Positions 1 through 5,670 of a stretch of 5,738 nucleotides of DNA are shown piece by piece. Position numbers and translations under genes: made by a program. The notes under the pieces were generated by a model. It saw only the letters and a program-made list of their open reading frames with translations. It searched no databases and had not been told where the DNA came from. Source of the stretch: Alphaproteobacteria bacterium (GTDB lineage Bacteria; Pseudomonadota; Alphaproteobacteria; RF32; CAG-977). Each line of letters opens with the position of its first letter. The first letter of the stretch is position 1. The stretch covers positions 1-5,738 of the forward strand of contig JAFVEJ010000069.1 in NCBI GenBank assembly GCA_017476085.1. The letters run 5' to 3'.

Positions 1-663
1 CATCGTGCCGGCCTGATCCAGAGAGGAGGCAAACGCGACCATTCCCCAACGCGAGCAACGGCCGTATGTCGGCTTGCACCCGACGATACCGCAGAACGAC
101 GCCGGCGTGCGGATCGCACCGCCCGTATCGGAACCGGTGGCCGCCATGCACAGCCCCGCCGCGACAGCCGCCGCGGAACCGCCCGAAGATCCGCCGGGGA
201 TCAGGAACTTATCGGGATTGGTCTTATCCTTGTAGCGATTTCTGACTGCGCCATAGTAGCTGGTCAGGTTTGCCGTTCCCATCGCGAATTCGTCCATGTT
301 GGTCTTGCCCAGCATAACCGTTCCGGCGTCTTCCAGTTTCTGGGAAACCGTTGATTCATAGGGTGGGATAAAGCCGTCCAAGATATGGGAACAAGCCGTC
401 GTCCGCACGCCTTTTGTGCAGTACAAATCTTTCATACCGACGGGAATGCCTTCCATTTTGCCCGCTTTTCCCTGAGCGCGGCGTTCATCGGATTTTTGAG
501 CGCGTTCCAATGCGACTTCCGGCGTTTCCAGAACATAAGCGTTCAGATCGCGCGCTTTTTCCATTTCGGCCAGATGCGCTTTCGTCAGTTCGACAGAGGA
601 AAATTCCTTCTTTGCCAAACCGTCCAAAGCTTCGGAAATTGTCAATTCAACTAACTCGGTCAT
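1..663 (-). CDS. gatA: Asp-tRNA(Asn)/Glu-tRNA(Gln) amidotransferase subunit A, N-terminal 221 residues (partial)
   Basis: GatA is the glutaminase subunit of GatCAB. It releases ammonia from glutamine, which GatB uses to convert Glu-tRNA(Gln) or Asp-tRNA(Asn) to the amidated form in the cytosol. The reading frame is open from the ATG at 663 to the window edge, so roughly the C-terminal half of a usual ~490-residue protein is missing. The amidase-signature core is clear: [10 protein letters not shown] with the triad lysine K78, [10 protein letters not shown] with the cis-serine S159, then [22 protein letters not shown]: the position of the nucleophilic serine (normally GGSIR, 24 residues after the cis-serine) is alanine 183, codon GCG at 117-115. 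The start is fixed by GGAG at 673-670, six bases upstream and inside the end of gatC, whose stop is three bases away, so the genes are probably translationally coupled. The following [11 protein letters not shown] is typical of alphaproteobacteria. Identity is near certain; activity is open because of A183. Confidence 0.95.
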   Translation of the reverse strand, partial: MTELVELTISEALDGLAKKEFSSVELTKAHLAEMEKARDLNAYVLETPEVALERAQKSDERRAQGKAGKMEGIPVGMKDLYCTKGVRTTACSHILDGFIPPYESTVSQKLEDAGTVMLGKTNMDEFAMGTANLTSYYGAVRNRYKDKTNPDKFLIPGGSSGGSAAAVAAGLCMAATGSDTGGAIRTPASFCGIVGCKPTYGRCSRWGMVAFASSLDQAGTM

Positions 664-666
664 TGT

Positions 667-957
667 TTACTCCACCACTTTGGGAACCAGAAAATATCCG
701 TCCATTTCTTCGGGCGCGTTCGCCAGAATTTGGTCGCGGATACCGCCGTCGTTAATGACATCCTCGCGTTCGCGCAGGTTCATATCCTCGACCACCGAAT
801 TCATCGGCAAAACGTCGTCCGTGTTGACGTCTTTCAACTGATCAACCCAACCCAAAATTTTTGTCAGCTCGGTGACCATTTCGTCCATATTTTCCTCGGG
901 GATTCTCAGACGAGAAAGAATCCCAAGTCTTTTGACCATTTCCCTGTCGATTGACAT
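667..957 (-). CDS. gatC: Asp-tRNA(Asn)/Glu-tRNA(Gln) amidotransferase subunit C
   Basis: GatC is the small subunit that wraps around and stabilises the GatA-GatB interface of the cytosolic tRNA amidotransferase; it has no catalytic site. The 96-residue product has the normal family length. It shows the expected order: a N-terminal helix (DREMVKRLGILSRLRI), a second helix with ILGWVDQL, the VLPMNSVV loop, REDVINDGG, and the conserved end ILANAPEE...GYFLVPKVVE. I chose the ATG at 957 over an in-frame TTG at 993 because AGGAG lies at 973-969 and MSIDREMVKR is the expected N-terminus. The extra upstream residues resemble nothing in the family. gatA follows after three bases, and gatB is expected further left, outside the window. 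The gene diverges from ruvX across an A/T-rich region. Confidence 0.95.
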   Translation of the reverse strand: MSIDREMVKRLGILSRLRIPEENMDEMVTELTKILGWVDQLKDVNTDDVLPMNSVVEDMNLREREDVINDGGIRDQILANAPEEMDGYFLVPKVVE

Positions 958-968
958 AGGCTTACATG

Positions 969-973
969 CTCCT
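969..973 (-). promoter_or_regulatory. Shine-Dalgarno of gatC
   Basis: AGGAG on the minus strand, 11 bases before the ATG at 957. This is a longish spacing, but it is the only good ribosome binding site and it decides against the upstream TTG at 993, which would place this site inside the coding region. An ATG-TAA pair lies between it and the true start, too close to the site to initiate efficiently. Confidence 0.7.
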
Positions 974-1002
974 AAAAATTTATAAAAAAACAAACTTTAC
1001 AG

Positions 1003-1031
1003 AAGTTAGCATTTACCGATTTGAACGGCAA
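1003..1031 (-). promoter_or_regulatory. candidate sigma70-type promoter of gatC-gatA
   Basis: Reading leftward, TTGCCG (1031-1026) and TAACTT (1008-1003) are separated by 17 bases. Both boxes are imperfect. The position, about 45 bases ahead of the gatC start, fits a short leader. Found by eye; the region is A/T-rich, so chance matches are likely. Confidence 0.35.
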
Positions 1032-1048
1032 GCCCAAACCCGAAAAAA

Positions 1049-1088
1049 GAAACGGAAAATTAAAAGGTTTTGAAAATTTTTCCGTTTC
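1049..1088. repeat. 11-bp perfect inverted repeat in the gatC-ruvX divergent region
   Basis: GAAACGGAAAA (1049-1059) and TTTTCCGTTTC (1078-1088) are exact reverse complements around an 18-base centre that itself contains AAAAGGTTTT (1062-1071). The repeat lies between the two divergent genes and overlaps the candidate -35 of ruvX. It could be an operator for a dimeric regulator or a stem-loop in the ruvX leader. It is not followed by a clean T-run on either strand as an intrinsic terminator would be. Confidence 0.6.
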
Positions 1089-1098
1089 CTCTTAAAAA
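1070..1098 (+). promoter_or_regulatory. candidate promoter of ruvX
   Basis: TTGAAA (1070-1075), 17 bases, then TAAAAA (1093-1098); a TATAAA follows at 1102-1107. It lies 35 bases before the ruvX start and overlaps the right arm of the inverted repeat at 1049-1088. Weak evidence in A/T-rich DNA. Confidence 0.3.
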
Positions 1099-1121
1099 GA
1101 TTATAAAGAATTTTTTTGAAA

Positions 1122-1126
1122 AAGGA
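1122..1126 (+). promoter_or_regulatory. Shine-Dalgarno of ruvX
   Basis: AAGGA six bases before the ATG at 1133. It supports this ATG over an in-frame TTG at 1070, which would add 21 residues rich in lysine and phenylalanine not found in the family. Confidence 0.75.
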
Positions 1127-1132
1127 TTGTTT

Positions 1133-1594
1133 ATGCCCGATTTGTCTTTGATCGAATTTTTATCCGCTGTACCGAAAGCGACCTCTCTTGTCGGACTGGA
1201 CATCGGGACGAAGACGATCGGCGTCGCCGTATCCGATACACTGTGGATGACCGCCACGCCTTTAAAAACGGTATTCCGCAAAAGCTTTCAATACGATTTG
1301 AACGAACTGGAAACGCTGTTAAAAGGACGCAACATTGGCGGGTTTGTTTCCGGACTTCCCCTGCAAATGAACGGTGAAGAAGGCGAACAGGCGAAATACA
1401 CTCGCGATCAGGCGGAAAAAATCGCCCTGCACTTTCAAAAGCCCTTTTATTTTCAGGATGAACGGCTGTCCTCCGCCGCGGTGGAACGCGTGATGATTTC
1501 CGCCTACGATATGAGCCGCAAAAAACGCAAAGAAAAACTGGACGCCGGAGCGGCCGCTTTTATTTTGCAGGGCGTTTTGGATCAAATCCGATAA
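1133..1594 (+). CDS. ruvX: RuvX/YqgF-family pre-16S rRNA nuclease (putative Holliday junction resolvase)
   Basis: The product is 153 residues, within the family range of about 138-160, and has the RNase H-like fold signatures in order. These are GLDIGTKTIGVAVSD with the first metal-binding Asp D23, FVSGLPLQMNGEEGEQA (residues 71-87, the G-L-P-x-x-x-x-G segment), FQDERLSS with D109/E110, and LDAGAAAFILQGVLD with D137. All the acidic positions expected of the active site are present, so the enzyme looks intact. The family is known for maturing the 5' end of 16S rRNA in the cytosol; the Holliday-junction name comes from fold similarity to RuvC. It is divergent from gatC, which I regard as a usual alphaproteobacterial arrangement. 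Downstream it converges on the metallopeptidase gene MpA, with only five bases between the two stop codons and no obvious terminator. Confidence 0.93.
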   Translation: MPDLSLIEFLSAVPKATSLVGLDIGTKTIGVAVSDTLWMTATPLKTVFRKSFQYDLNELETLLKGRNIGGFVSGLPLQMNGEEGEQAKYTRDQAEKIALHFQKPFYFQDERLSSAAVERVMISAYDMSRKKRKEKLDAGAAAFILQGVLDQIR

Positions 1595-1599
1595 AGCTT

Positions 1600-2607
1600 T
1601 TATCTGCCGCGTTTAGCCGCTATCAGACGCGCGGCCACATTAGCCGGAATCGCCGTATTTGAATTGGCGGGCCTTGCCTTTTGCGCTTTCAGTTCTTCGC
1701 GCAGCGGCAAAGTCTGATAAGTTTTATCCTCTTCCAGATTATATGCTCTCTTGCGGATTGCGAAAGTCTGTTGGCACTTTTGCCGCGTCGATTCGGAAAT
1801 GGCCAGCTTTTCCGGCTGTTCCAACACATTGGGATTTTCCGCCCAATAGCACTTGCCTGCCCCGTCTTTGCAAATCGTTTCTACGATTTCTTTTGAAGAA
1901 ATCGGCTTGATATAGAATGTTTCGGGATGATTGCGTTCTTCCCAACAGTAATTCAAACCGCCATCGCGCAGATAACCGTTTTCATAACGGATAACCATTT
2001 CCTCGTTTTTATACCAGCCTTCAAAACCGCCCCGAAGCATCTGCTGTGTCACGGGACCTTTCGGATCCTTACAAGCGTCCATAAAGCCTTTAACAATCAA
2101 AGGATCATCCTTTTCAAACGCTTTCATCGGACCGTCAATGCCTTTCTGCATCAAATCATAGCAAACCGCACACGAAGTCGTCTGCGCATCAGCTTCCGTC
2201 GCCCTGTGCGTCATAACGGATCCTTTGACATTGTAACGGTTGCAATCACTTTCGATACCGTTTGCGAATTGTTGGATATGACGGGCTTCGTGGGCGATGA
2301 CCTGCATCAGTTCCTCATCGGAACACATACAGTTTAACGACAGCATTTTTGTTTCTGCCGACACGCAGCCGCCCCATCCGTCGGCGCCGAACATCATAAT
2401 CTTATATCCGTTTTTGGCAATGCCTTCCAATAATTCCCTGCCCAATTCGGAATTTTGCGCCACCGTATTAATGATATGCGCCGCCCGTTTTTGGTTCCCC
2501 GGAGTACACAGACTGATATCAATGGGAACAATCGGTTTTTCCGGTTCAACAGCCGCATTTTCGACAGGTTTTGAAGCAAAAGCAGGGCTTAGAACGGTTT
2601 CGGTCAT
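1600..2607 (-). CDS. predicted HExxH zinc metallopeptidase-like protein (MpA), paralog of the two genes at 3739-5608
   Basis: The 335-residue protein has no named function that I recognise. A zinc-protease signature is visible: AHEARHIQQ (H106, E107, H110), then HRATEADA with E138 as a likely third ligand 28 residues on. Before it is GWGGC (C81), 25 residues ahead of the first His. After it come GWY-x8-Y (W198-Y208), DK-T-x6-R (D294-R303) and the tail AARLIAAKRGR. All these landmarks recur in the two other paralogs here. It is richer in cysteine than they are (for example C34, C81, C93, C95, C122, C146, C149), suggesting a reducing compartment or extra metal binding. There is no signal peptide or membrane segment. 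The first ~35 residues are a low-complexity P/A/V/E-rich lead-in. The start is supported by AAGGAG at 2621-2616, eight bases before ATG. It may belong to an uncharacterised DUF family of putative metallopeptidases; I cannot confirm which one. Confidence 0.75.
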   Translation of the reverse strand: MTETVLSPAFASKPVENAAVEPEKPIVPIDISLCTPGNQKRAAHIINTVAQNSELGRELLEGIAKNGYKIMMFGADGWGGCVSAETKMLSLNCMCSDEELMQVIAHEARHIQQFANGIESDCNRYNVKGSVMTHRATEADAQTTSCAVCYDLMQKGIDGPMKAFEKDDPLIVKGFMDACKDPKGPVTQQMLRGGFEGWYKNEEMVIRYENGYLRDGGLNYCWEERNHPETFYIKPISSKEIVETICKDGAGKCYWAENPNVLEQPEKLAISESTRQKCQQTFAIRKRAYNLEEDKTYQTLPLREELKAQKARPANSNTAIPANVAARLIAAKRGR

Positions 2608-2647
2608 TAAACGGTCTCCTTACAGATAATTTGTCCGAATTTTTTTT

Positions 2648-2675
2648 ATTTTATAAATTTCAATCAAGAAAGCAA
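2648..2675 (-). promoter_or_regulatory. candidate promoter of the MpA gene
   Basis: Reading leftward, TTGCTT (2675-2670), 16 bases, then TAAAAT (2653-2648), about 40 bases before the start codon. It lies in the 178-bp divergent region shared with the mscS-like gene. I saw no convincing promoter for the plus-strand gene in the same region, though TTGATA at 2744 and TATTAA near 2734 are possible elements. Confidence 0.3.
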
Positions 2676-2774
2676 AGACTTTTTTACCTGTTCCGGCTTA
2701 CTTTCGCTCTGAACTTTTTTATGCTGTTTTTCATTATTAAAACTTGATACAAATTATTGATCAGGACTTTTTAC

Positions 2775-2779
2775 GGGAG
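2775..2779 (+). promoter_or_regulatory. Shine-Dalgarno of the MscS-family gene
   Basis: GGGAG six bases before the ATG at 2786 (12 bases before a second in-frame ATG at 2792). It favours 2786 and rules out the in-frame TTG at 2744, whose coding region would span this site. Confidence 0.7.
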
Positions 2780-2785
2780 AACAGA

Positions 2786-3694
2786 ATGATAATGAAATTA
2801 TATCGCCTTTTACGACGCTCTACCCTTCCCATTATCGTTTTTCTTTTTTTAATTTATTGCTTTCTGAACAAAAGTCTTTGGAGCGATTTTCACGGCTATC
2901 TGATTTCATTCCAGGCGCCTTTGCGCAAAGGCGTTTTAGCCATAATGATTTTTTTGGCCGTATCATATACGATGAAAAAACTTTTAAGCATTGTTCTTCC
3001 CGGACTGTTTCGCCGTCTGCGCTTAAATCAAAGCACGGAAAGTTCCGTCAGTACAATTCTGGGATATGTTTCCGTTTTAATCGCATTGTTGATCGCTTTG
3101 TCCGTTATGGGAGTCGATTTAAAAAGTCTTGGCGTTTTAATCAGCGCTTTGTCGGTCGGTATTGGTTTCGGACTGCAGCATATCGTCAATAATTTCATAT
3201 CCGGCATTTTGATTTTATTTGAACGCCCGTTCCGCATCGGCGATTGGATTGTCATCAACGGACACGAAGGCATCGTTCGCAAAATCAACATCCGCTCCAC
3301 CGAATTGGAAACCTTTGACAAAGCGCAGATTATCATCCCGAACGCCGATATTATTTCCGGCGCTTTGACAAACTGGACACTGCACGATTCGATGGGACGT
3401 CTGACAATCAATTTCGGTGTCGGATACGCTTCCGATCTGAAAAAAGTTTTGGAACTGACTCTTGAAACAACGCGCGACGACGACCGCATTCTGGACGATC
3501 CGGCGGCTTCCGTCGTTGTGACTTCGGTTGATGACACCAGCATCGGCATTCAGTTAAGATGCTATGTTGGCGATATTTCAAAACGCGTTCTGGTCAAAAG
3601 TGATCTGATTATGAAAATCCATAAAATCTTTCAGGAAAACGGAATCGAGATCCCCTTTCCGCAGCGAGTCATCACGATGCAAAACGGCAAATAA
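2786..3694 (+). CDS. MscS-family small-conductance mechanosensitive ion channel
   Basis: This inner-membrane channel opens under membrane tension to release solutes during hypo-osmotic shock. The 302-residue protein is close to E. coli MscS (286). Hydrophobic segments lie at about residues 14-27, 46-64 and 92-110. The pore-lining helix, about 115-145, has the family's alternating small residues (ALSVGIGFGLQ) and ends in the hallmark FERPFRIGDWI (145-155). The cytoplasmic beta domain follows, with ELETFDKAQIIIPNADIISG matching the family's IPN motif. The alpha/beta C-terminal domain ends in GIEIPFPQ, as in MscS (GISFPYPQ). It appears full-length and intact. One more N-terminal hydrophobic segment than MscS seems present. 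MscS-type paralogs are common, so I give no gene symbol. It stands alone on the plus strand between minus-strand metallopeptidase genes, converges on MpB and shares its terminator. Confidence 0.93.
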   Translation: MIMKLYRLLRRSTLPIIVFLFLIYCFLNKSLWSDFHGYLISFQAPLRKGVLAIMIFLAVSYTMKKLLSIVLPGLFRRLRLNQSTESSVSTILGYVSVLIALLIALSVMGVDLKSLGVLISALSVGIGFGLQHIVNNFISGILILFERPFRIGDWIVINGHEGIVRKINIRSTELETFDKAQIIIPNADIISGALTNWTLHDSMGRLTINFGVGYASDLKKVLELTLETTRDDDRILDDPAASVVVTSVDDTSIGIQLRCYVGDISKRVLVKSDLIMKIHKIFQENGIEIPFPQRVITMQNGK

Positions 3695-3723
3695 AAAATC
3701 CCGCTTAAAAGCGGGATTTTTTT
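3693..3723. terminator. bidirectional rho-independent terminator between the mscS-like gene and MpB
   Basis: AAAAAATCCCGC (3693-3704) pairs perfectly with GCGGGATTTTTT (3711-3722) around the six-base loop TTAAAA. On the plus strand the stem's right arm ends in a seven-T run; on the minus strand the complementary T-run covers 3698-3693. The hairpin starts within the TAA stop of the mscS-like gene and lies 16 bases after the MpB stop, so it can end both converging transcripts. Confidence 0.92.
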
Positions 3724-3738
3724 ATGTTCGAAAAGGAC

Positions 3739-4611
3739 TTAACGCCCTTTTGCCATAACCGCTTTTGCTAAAACGACCGTGGGAATTTCCTGCTTTTTTT
3801 CACCGCGAACCGGCAGCCGCGCAACGGATTTATCGCCAGTTTCAGATAATTTTTCCTTCCCCTGTGCCGAAAGCGCCATATTTTCCGCCTTGTCAAAGAA
3901 ATCCGCGGAAACGTATGATTTCCCGTTATTCAAACATAAGGCTGCAATTTGTTCATTGGAAATCGCCTGATCTTTCGGTTTGCCCGCATTGTTCTTTAAC
4001 TGCATCAAAAATTGCTTTTCATACGATTCCTGATAGTTTTTATACCCGTACCAAGCCTTAAAAGATTCCTGCATAGCTTTTGTTTCATCGCCTGATTTAT
4101 CCATCTCGGCAACATAAGCCTGCATCATCGGCGTCTGCATTTCTTTGTCAAAGACCTGCGGATATTGATCCTTCATCTGATACGCGAAAGCAGCCTGGTG
4201 CGCGCACGCGTCCGCTTCCAAAGCGCGGTTCAGTTTAATGAAATCATACGCGTTTAACCCGTTGATAAAATCACCGGCCTTTTCAACACCCGTTTCCTGC
4301 GTCAAACGATCAACCTGCCGGACGTGCGTGCATTCATGAACCAAAATCGGCGCCAAATCCGCCTGTCGGTAATACGAATTCAGCCTGACCGTTTTGTGAT
4401 CGTAATCGCATGCGCCGTTCACATTGAACATCTGGTCATACATAAACTTGTATCCCTTGAAAGCCACATCGTTCATGACTTCCTTTCCTTTGGGAAAATT
4501 GTAAACCGTATTCAGCAGAGTGCCGAAATTTTCATTGTCCGAGCTGTTCAAAGCGTATAAAGAAGTGCTCAGTTTAGCAAAACATTCAAAATCGGATTTT
4601 TGTTCTGACAT
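3739..4611 (-). CDS. predicted HExxH zinc metallopeptidase-like protein (MpB), second gene of a two-gene operon
   Basis: The 290-residue protein has no recognised name. It carries LVHECTHVRQ (H92, E93, H96) and NRALEADACAH with E132 as probable third zinc ligand, 36 residues on. NGAC with C68 sits 24 residues before the first His. C-terminal to this are AWY-x8-Y (W187-Y197), NGKSYVSADFF, DK-S-x6-R (D260-R269) and the tail LAKAVMAKGR. It is closest to MpC just upstream: both share AYV-x-EM-x-KS-x-DE-x-KAMQ before the WY motif (residues 165-181 here) and GK-x-Y-x-x-ADF. There is no signal peptide or membrane segment. It starts one base after the MpC stop, so it is almost certainly co-transcribed and coupled. 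The region between the C-terminal half of the catalytic core and the tail is rich in charged residues. Peptidase activity is inferred from motifs; the substrate is unknown. Confidence 0.75.
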   Translation of the reverse strand: MSEQKSDFECFAKLSTSLYALNSSDNENFGTLLNTVYNFPKGKEVMNDVAFKGYKFMYDQMFNVNGACDYDHKTVRLNSYYRQADLAPILVHECTHVRQVDRLTQETGVEKAGDFINGLNAYDFIKLNRALEADACAHQAAFAYQMKDQYPQVFDKEMQTPMMQAYVAEMDKSGDETKAMQESFKAWYGYKNYQESYEKQFLMQLKNNAGKPKDQAISNEQIAALCLNNGKSYVSADFFDKAENMALSAQGKEKLSETGDKSVARLPVRGEKKQEIPTVVLAKAVMAKGR

Positions 4612-4612
4612 T

Positions 4613-5608
4613 TTATCTTCCCTTCTGTTTTAAAGCCGCGGAGATAACCGCCGTTTTAGAAACATTCTTTTGAGCGGGCAGCAATTCGCCTTCCGGCGTG
4701 CGTTCACGCATTTGAAGAACGGATTTATCTTCTTTTGCGCCCGGAATGGTTTTTGCATAATCGCAAACCATATCGTAAATTTCTTTTTTATCTTTTTGTG
4801 TAATGGAAAACGCTTTCCCGACATTCAGGAAATCCGCTGTCATATAAGGCTTTCCCTTATATACGCACATCTGCAAAACATCATCGGCGGGATATTCCTC
4901 TTTAAAGCAGGCATCGGCTTTTTCCTGCTTAGCCCATTCGCAAACCTGTTTAATGTTGTCCTTATGAGCCTTATCGTAAAAATCCCGATAATAATCGCAT
5001 TCATACCAAGCGGCAAAACAAGCCTGCATCGCCTTTCTTTCGTCATGGGATTTTTCCATTTCACCGACGTATGCCCGAAACATCGGCAAATCGTGTTTTT
5101 CCGCTTCCTGATATACTTTAGGCAAAACATCTTTACATTCATAAACAAACGCCATTTCATGCGCAACGGCATCCGCTTCGATTGCCCGATGCATTCTTAA
5201 ATTGGAAGCCACCTGCGTATTTTCATAATCCGGCGCATTTTCTTTTTCTAAAGAATACTGGATCGCATGGCGTCCTTCGTGAACAGCCGTCTGCAGCATA
5301 TATTCAAATGAAAAAGACGGATTGATAACGATTTTTTTGTTTCCCGGATCGCAGAAACCGCCGAAATTTCCTTTTTCAAACGCGAAAGAATATCCCAAAC
5401 CGGCAAGAGTTTTCATTGTTTCCTGCCCTTTTTTCGTCTGCATAACGGTATCGATAATGCTTTCAAACAAAGCCCCTTCTTTGACGGCCTCTTTCCGGTC
5501 GGAAGCAGTAAAAGCCTGAACCAGTGTTTTTTTGGCTTTTTTTGCCGCGCGGCCGCAAGGATAAGCCTTTACGGGTTTCTGCATAAATTCGGCGACTGTT
5601 TCAGACAT
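4613..5608 (-). CDS. predicted HExxH zinc metallopeptidase-like protein (MpC), first gene of the operon
   Basis: The 331-residue protein is paralogous to MpB and MpA. Landmarks are FGGFC (C86), AVHEGRHAIQ (H110, E111, H114) 24 residues later, HRAIEADAVAHE with E144 as likely third ligand, AWY-x8-Y (W201-Y211), KGKPYMTADFL, DK-S-x6-R (D294-R303) and the tail VISAALKQKGR. The N-terminal ~45 residues are extended relative to MpB and include a basic stretch (GRAAKKAKKTL, 19-29) but no hydrophobic signal peptide. I chose ATG 5608 over an in-frame TTG at 5674. AAAGGA precedes it by six bases, the likely promoter lies downstream of that TTG, and MSETV matches the MTETV start of MpA. A strong promoter-like sequence with a flanking inverted repeat precedes the gene, so regulated expression is plausible. 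Enzymatic activity and target are inference only. Confidence 0.75.
   Translation of the reverse strand: MSETVAEFMQKPVKAYPCGRAAKKAKKTLVQAFTASDRKEAVKEGALFESIIDTVMQTKKGQETMKTLAGLGYSFAFEKGNFGGFCDPGNKKIVINPSFSFEYMLQTAVHEGRHAIQYSLEKENAPDYENTQVASNLRMHRAIEADAVAHEMAFVYECKDVLPKVYQEAEKHDLPMFRAYVGEMEKSHDERKAMQACFAAWYECDYYRDFYDKAHKDNIKQVCEWAKQEKADACFKEEYPADDVLQMCVYKGKPYMTADFLNVGKAFSITQKDKKEIYDMVCDYAKTIPGAKEDKSVLQMRERTPEGELLPAQKNVSKTAVISAALKQKGR
4619..4624 (-). promoter_or_regulatory. Shine-Dalgarno of MpB, embedded in the last codons of MpC
   Basis: AAGGGA on the minus strand, seven bases before the ATG at 4611. It is made of the AAG and GGA codons for the Lys-Gly of the MpC C-terminal KGR. The MpC stop (4615-4613) lies between this site and the MpB start, so ribosomes finishing MpC are placed to restart at MpB. 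Confidence 0.75.
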
Positions 5609-5614
5609 AGCAAT

Positions 5615-5620
5615 TCCTTT
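5615..5620 (-). promoter_or_regulatory. Shine-Dalgarno of MpC
   Basis: AAAGGA on the minus strand, six bases before the ATG at 5608. It fixes this start over the upstream in-frame TTG. Confidence 0.75.
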
Positions 5621-5642
5621 CGTTAAACAACGATTTGCGTTC

Positions 5643-5670
5643 AGAATAGCATTTATTAGACGTTTGTCAA
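5643..5670 (-). promoter_or_regulatory. sigma70-type promoter of the MpC-MpB operon
   Basis: Reading leftward, a perfect -35 TTGACA (5670-5665) and TATTCT (5648-5643) are separated by 16 bases. TGC directly before the -10 gives an extended -10. It sits about 35 bases ahead of the MpC start. This is the best promoter match in the window. Confidence 0.7.

Noticed and set aside
385..755. Two plus-strand open frames of 89 and 113 codons over gatA and the end of gatC
   Set aside because: Antisense to strongly conserved gatA/gatC coding sequence and without recognisable motifs.
962..967. Minus-strand ATG-TAA start-stop pair just after the gatC Shine-Dalgarno
   Set aside because: Only one base separates AGGAG from this ATG, too close for initiation. 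The pair is probably incidental.
1606..1635. GCCGCG/CGCGGC stem downstream of ruvX as a terminator
   Set aside because: The loop is 18 bases, no T-run follows, and it falls in the MpA coding region.
2721..2747. Eight-codon open frame ahead of the MscS-family gene as a leader peptide
   Set aside because: No ribosome binding site, no run of regulatory codons and no attenuator-like hairpin after it.
3028..3549. 173-codon minus-strand open frame antisense to the MscS-family gene
   Set aside because: Shadow of a clearly conserved channel gene; its composition is an antisense artefact and it shows no family motif.
4670..5200. 176-codon plus-strand open frame antisense to MpC, with hydrophobic segments
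   Set aside because: It lies wholly opposite a protein with conserved motifs, has no good ribosome binding site, and its hydrophobicity is the expected complement of Lys/Glu-rich codons.
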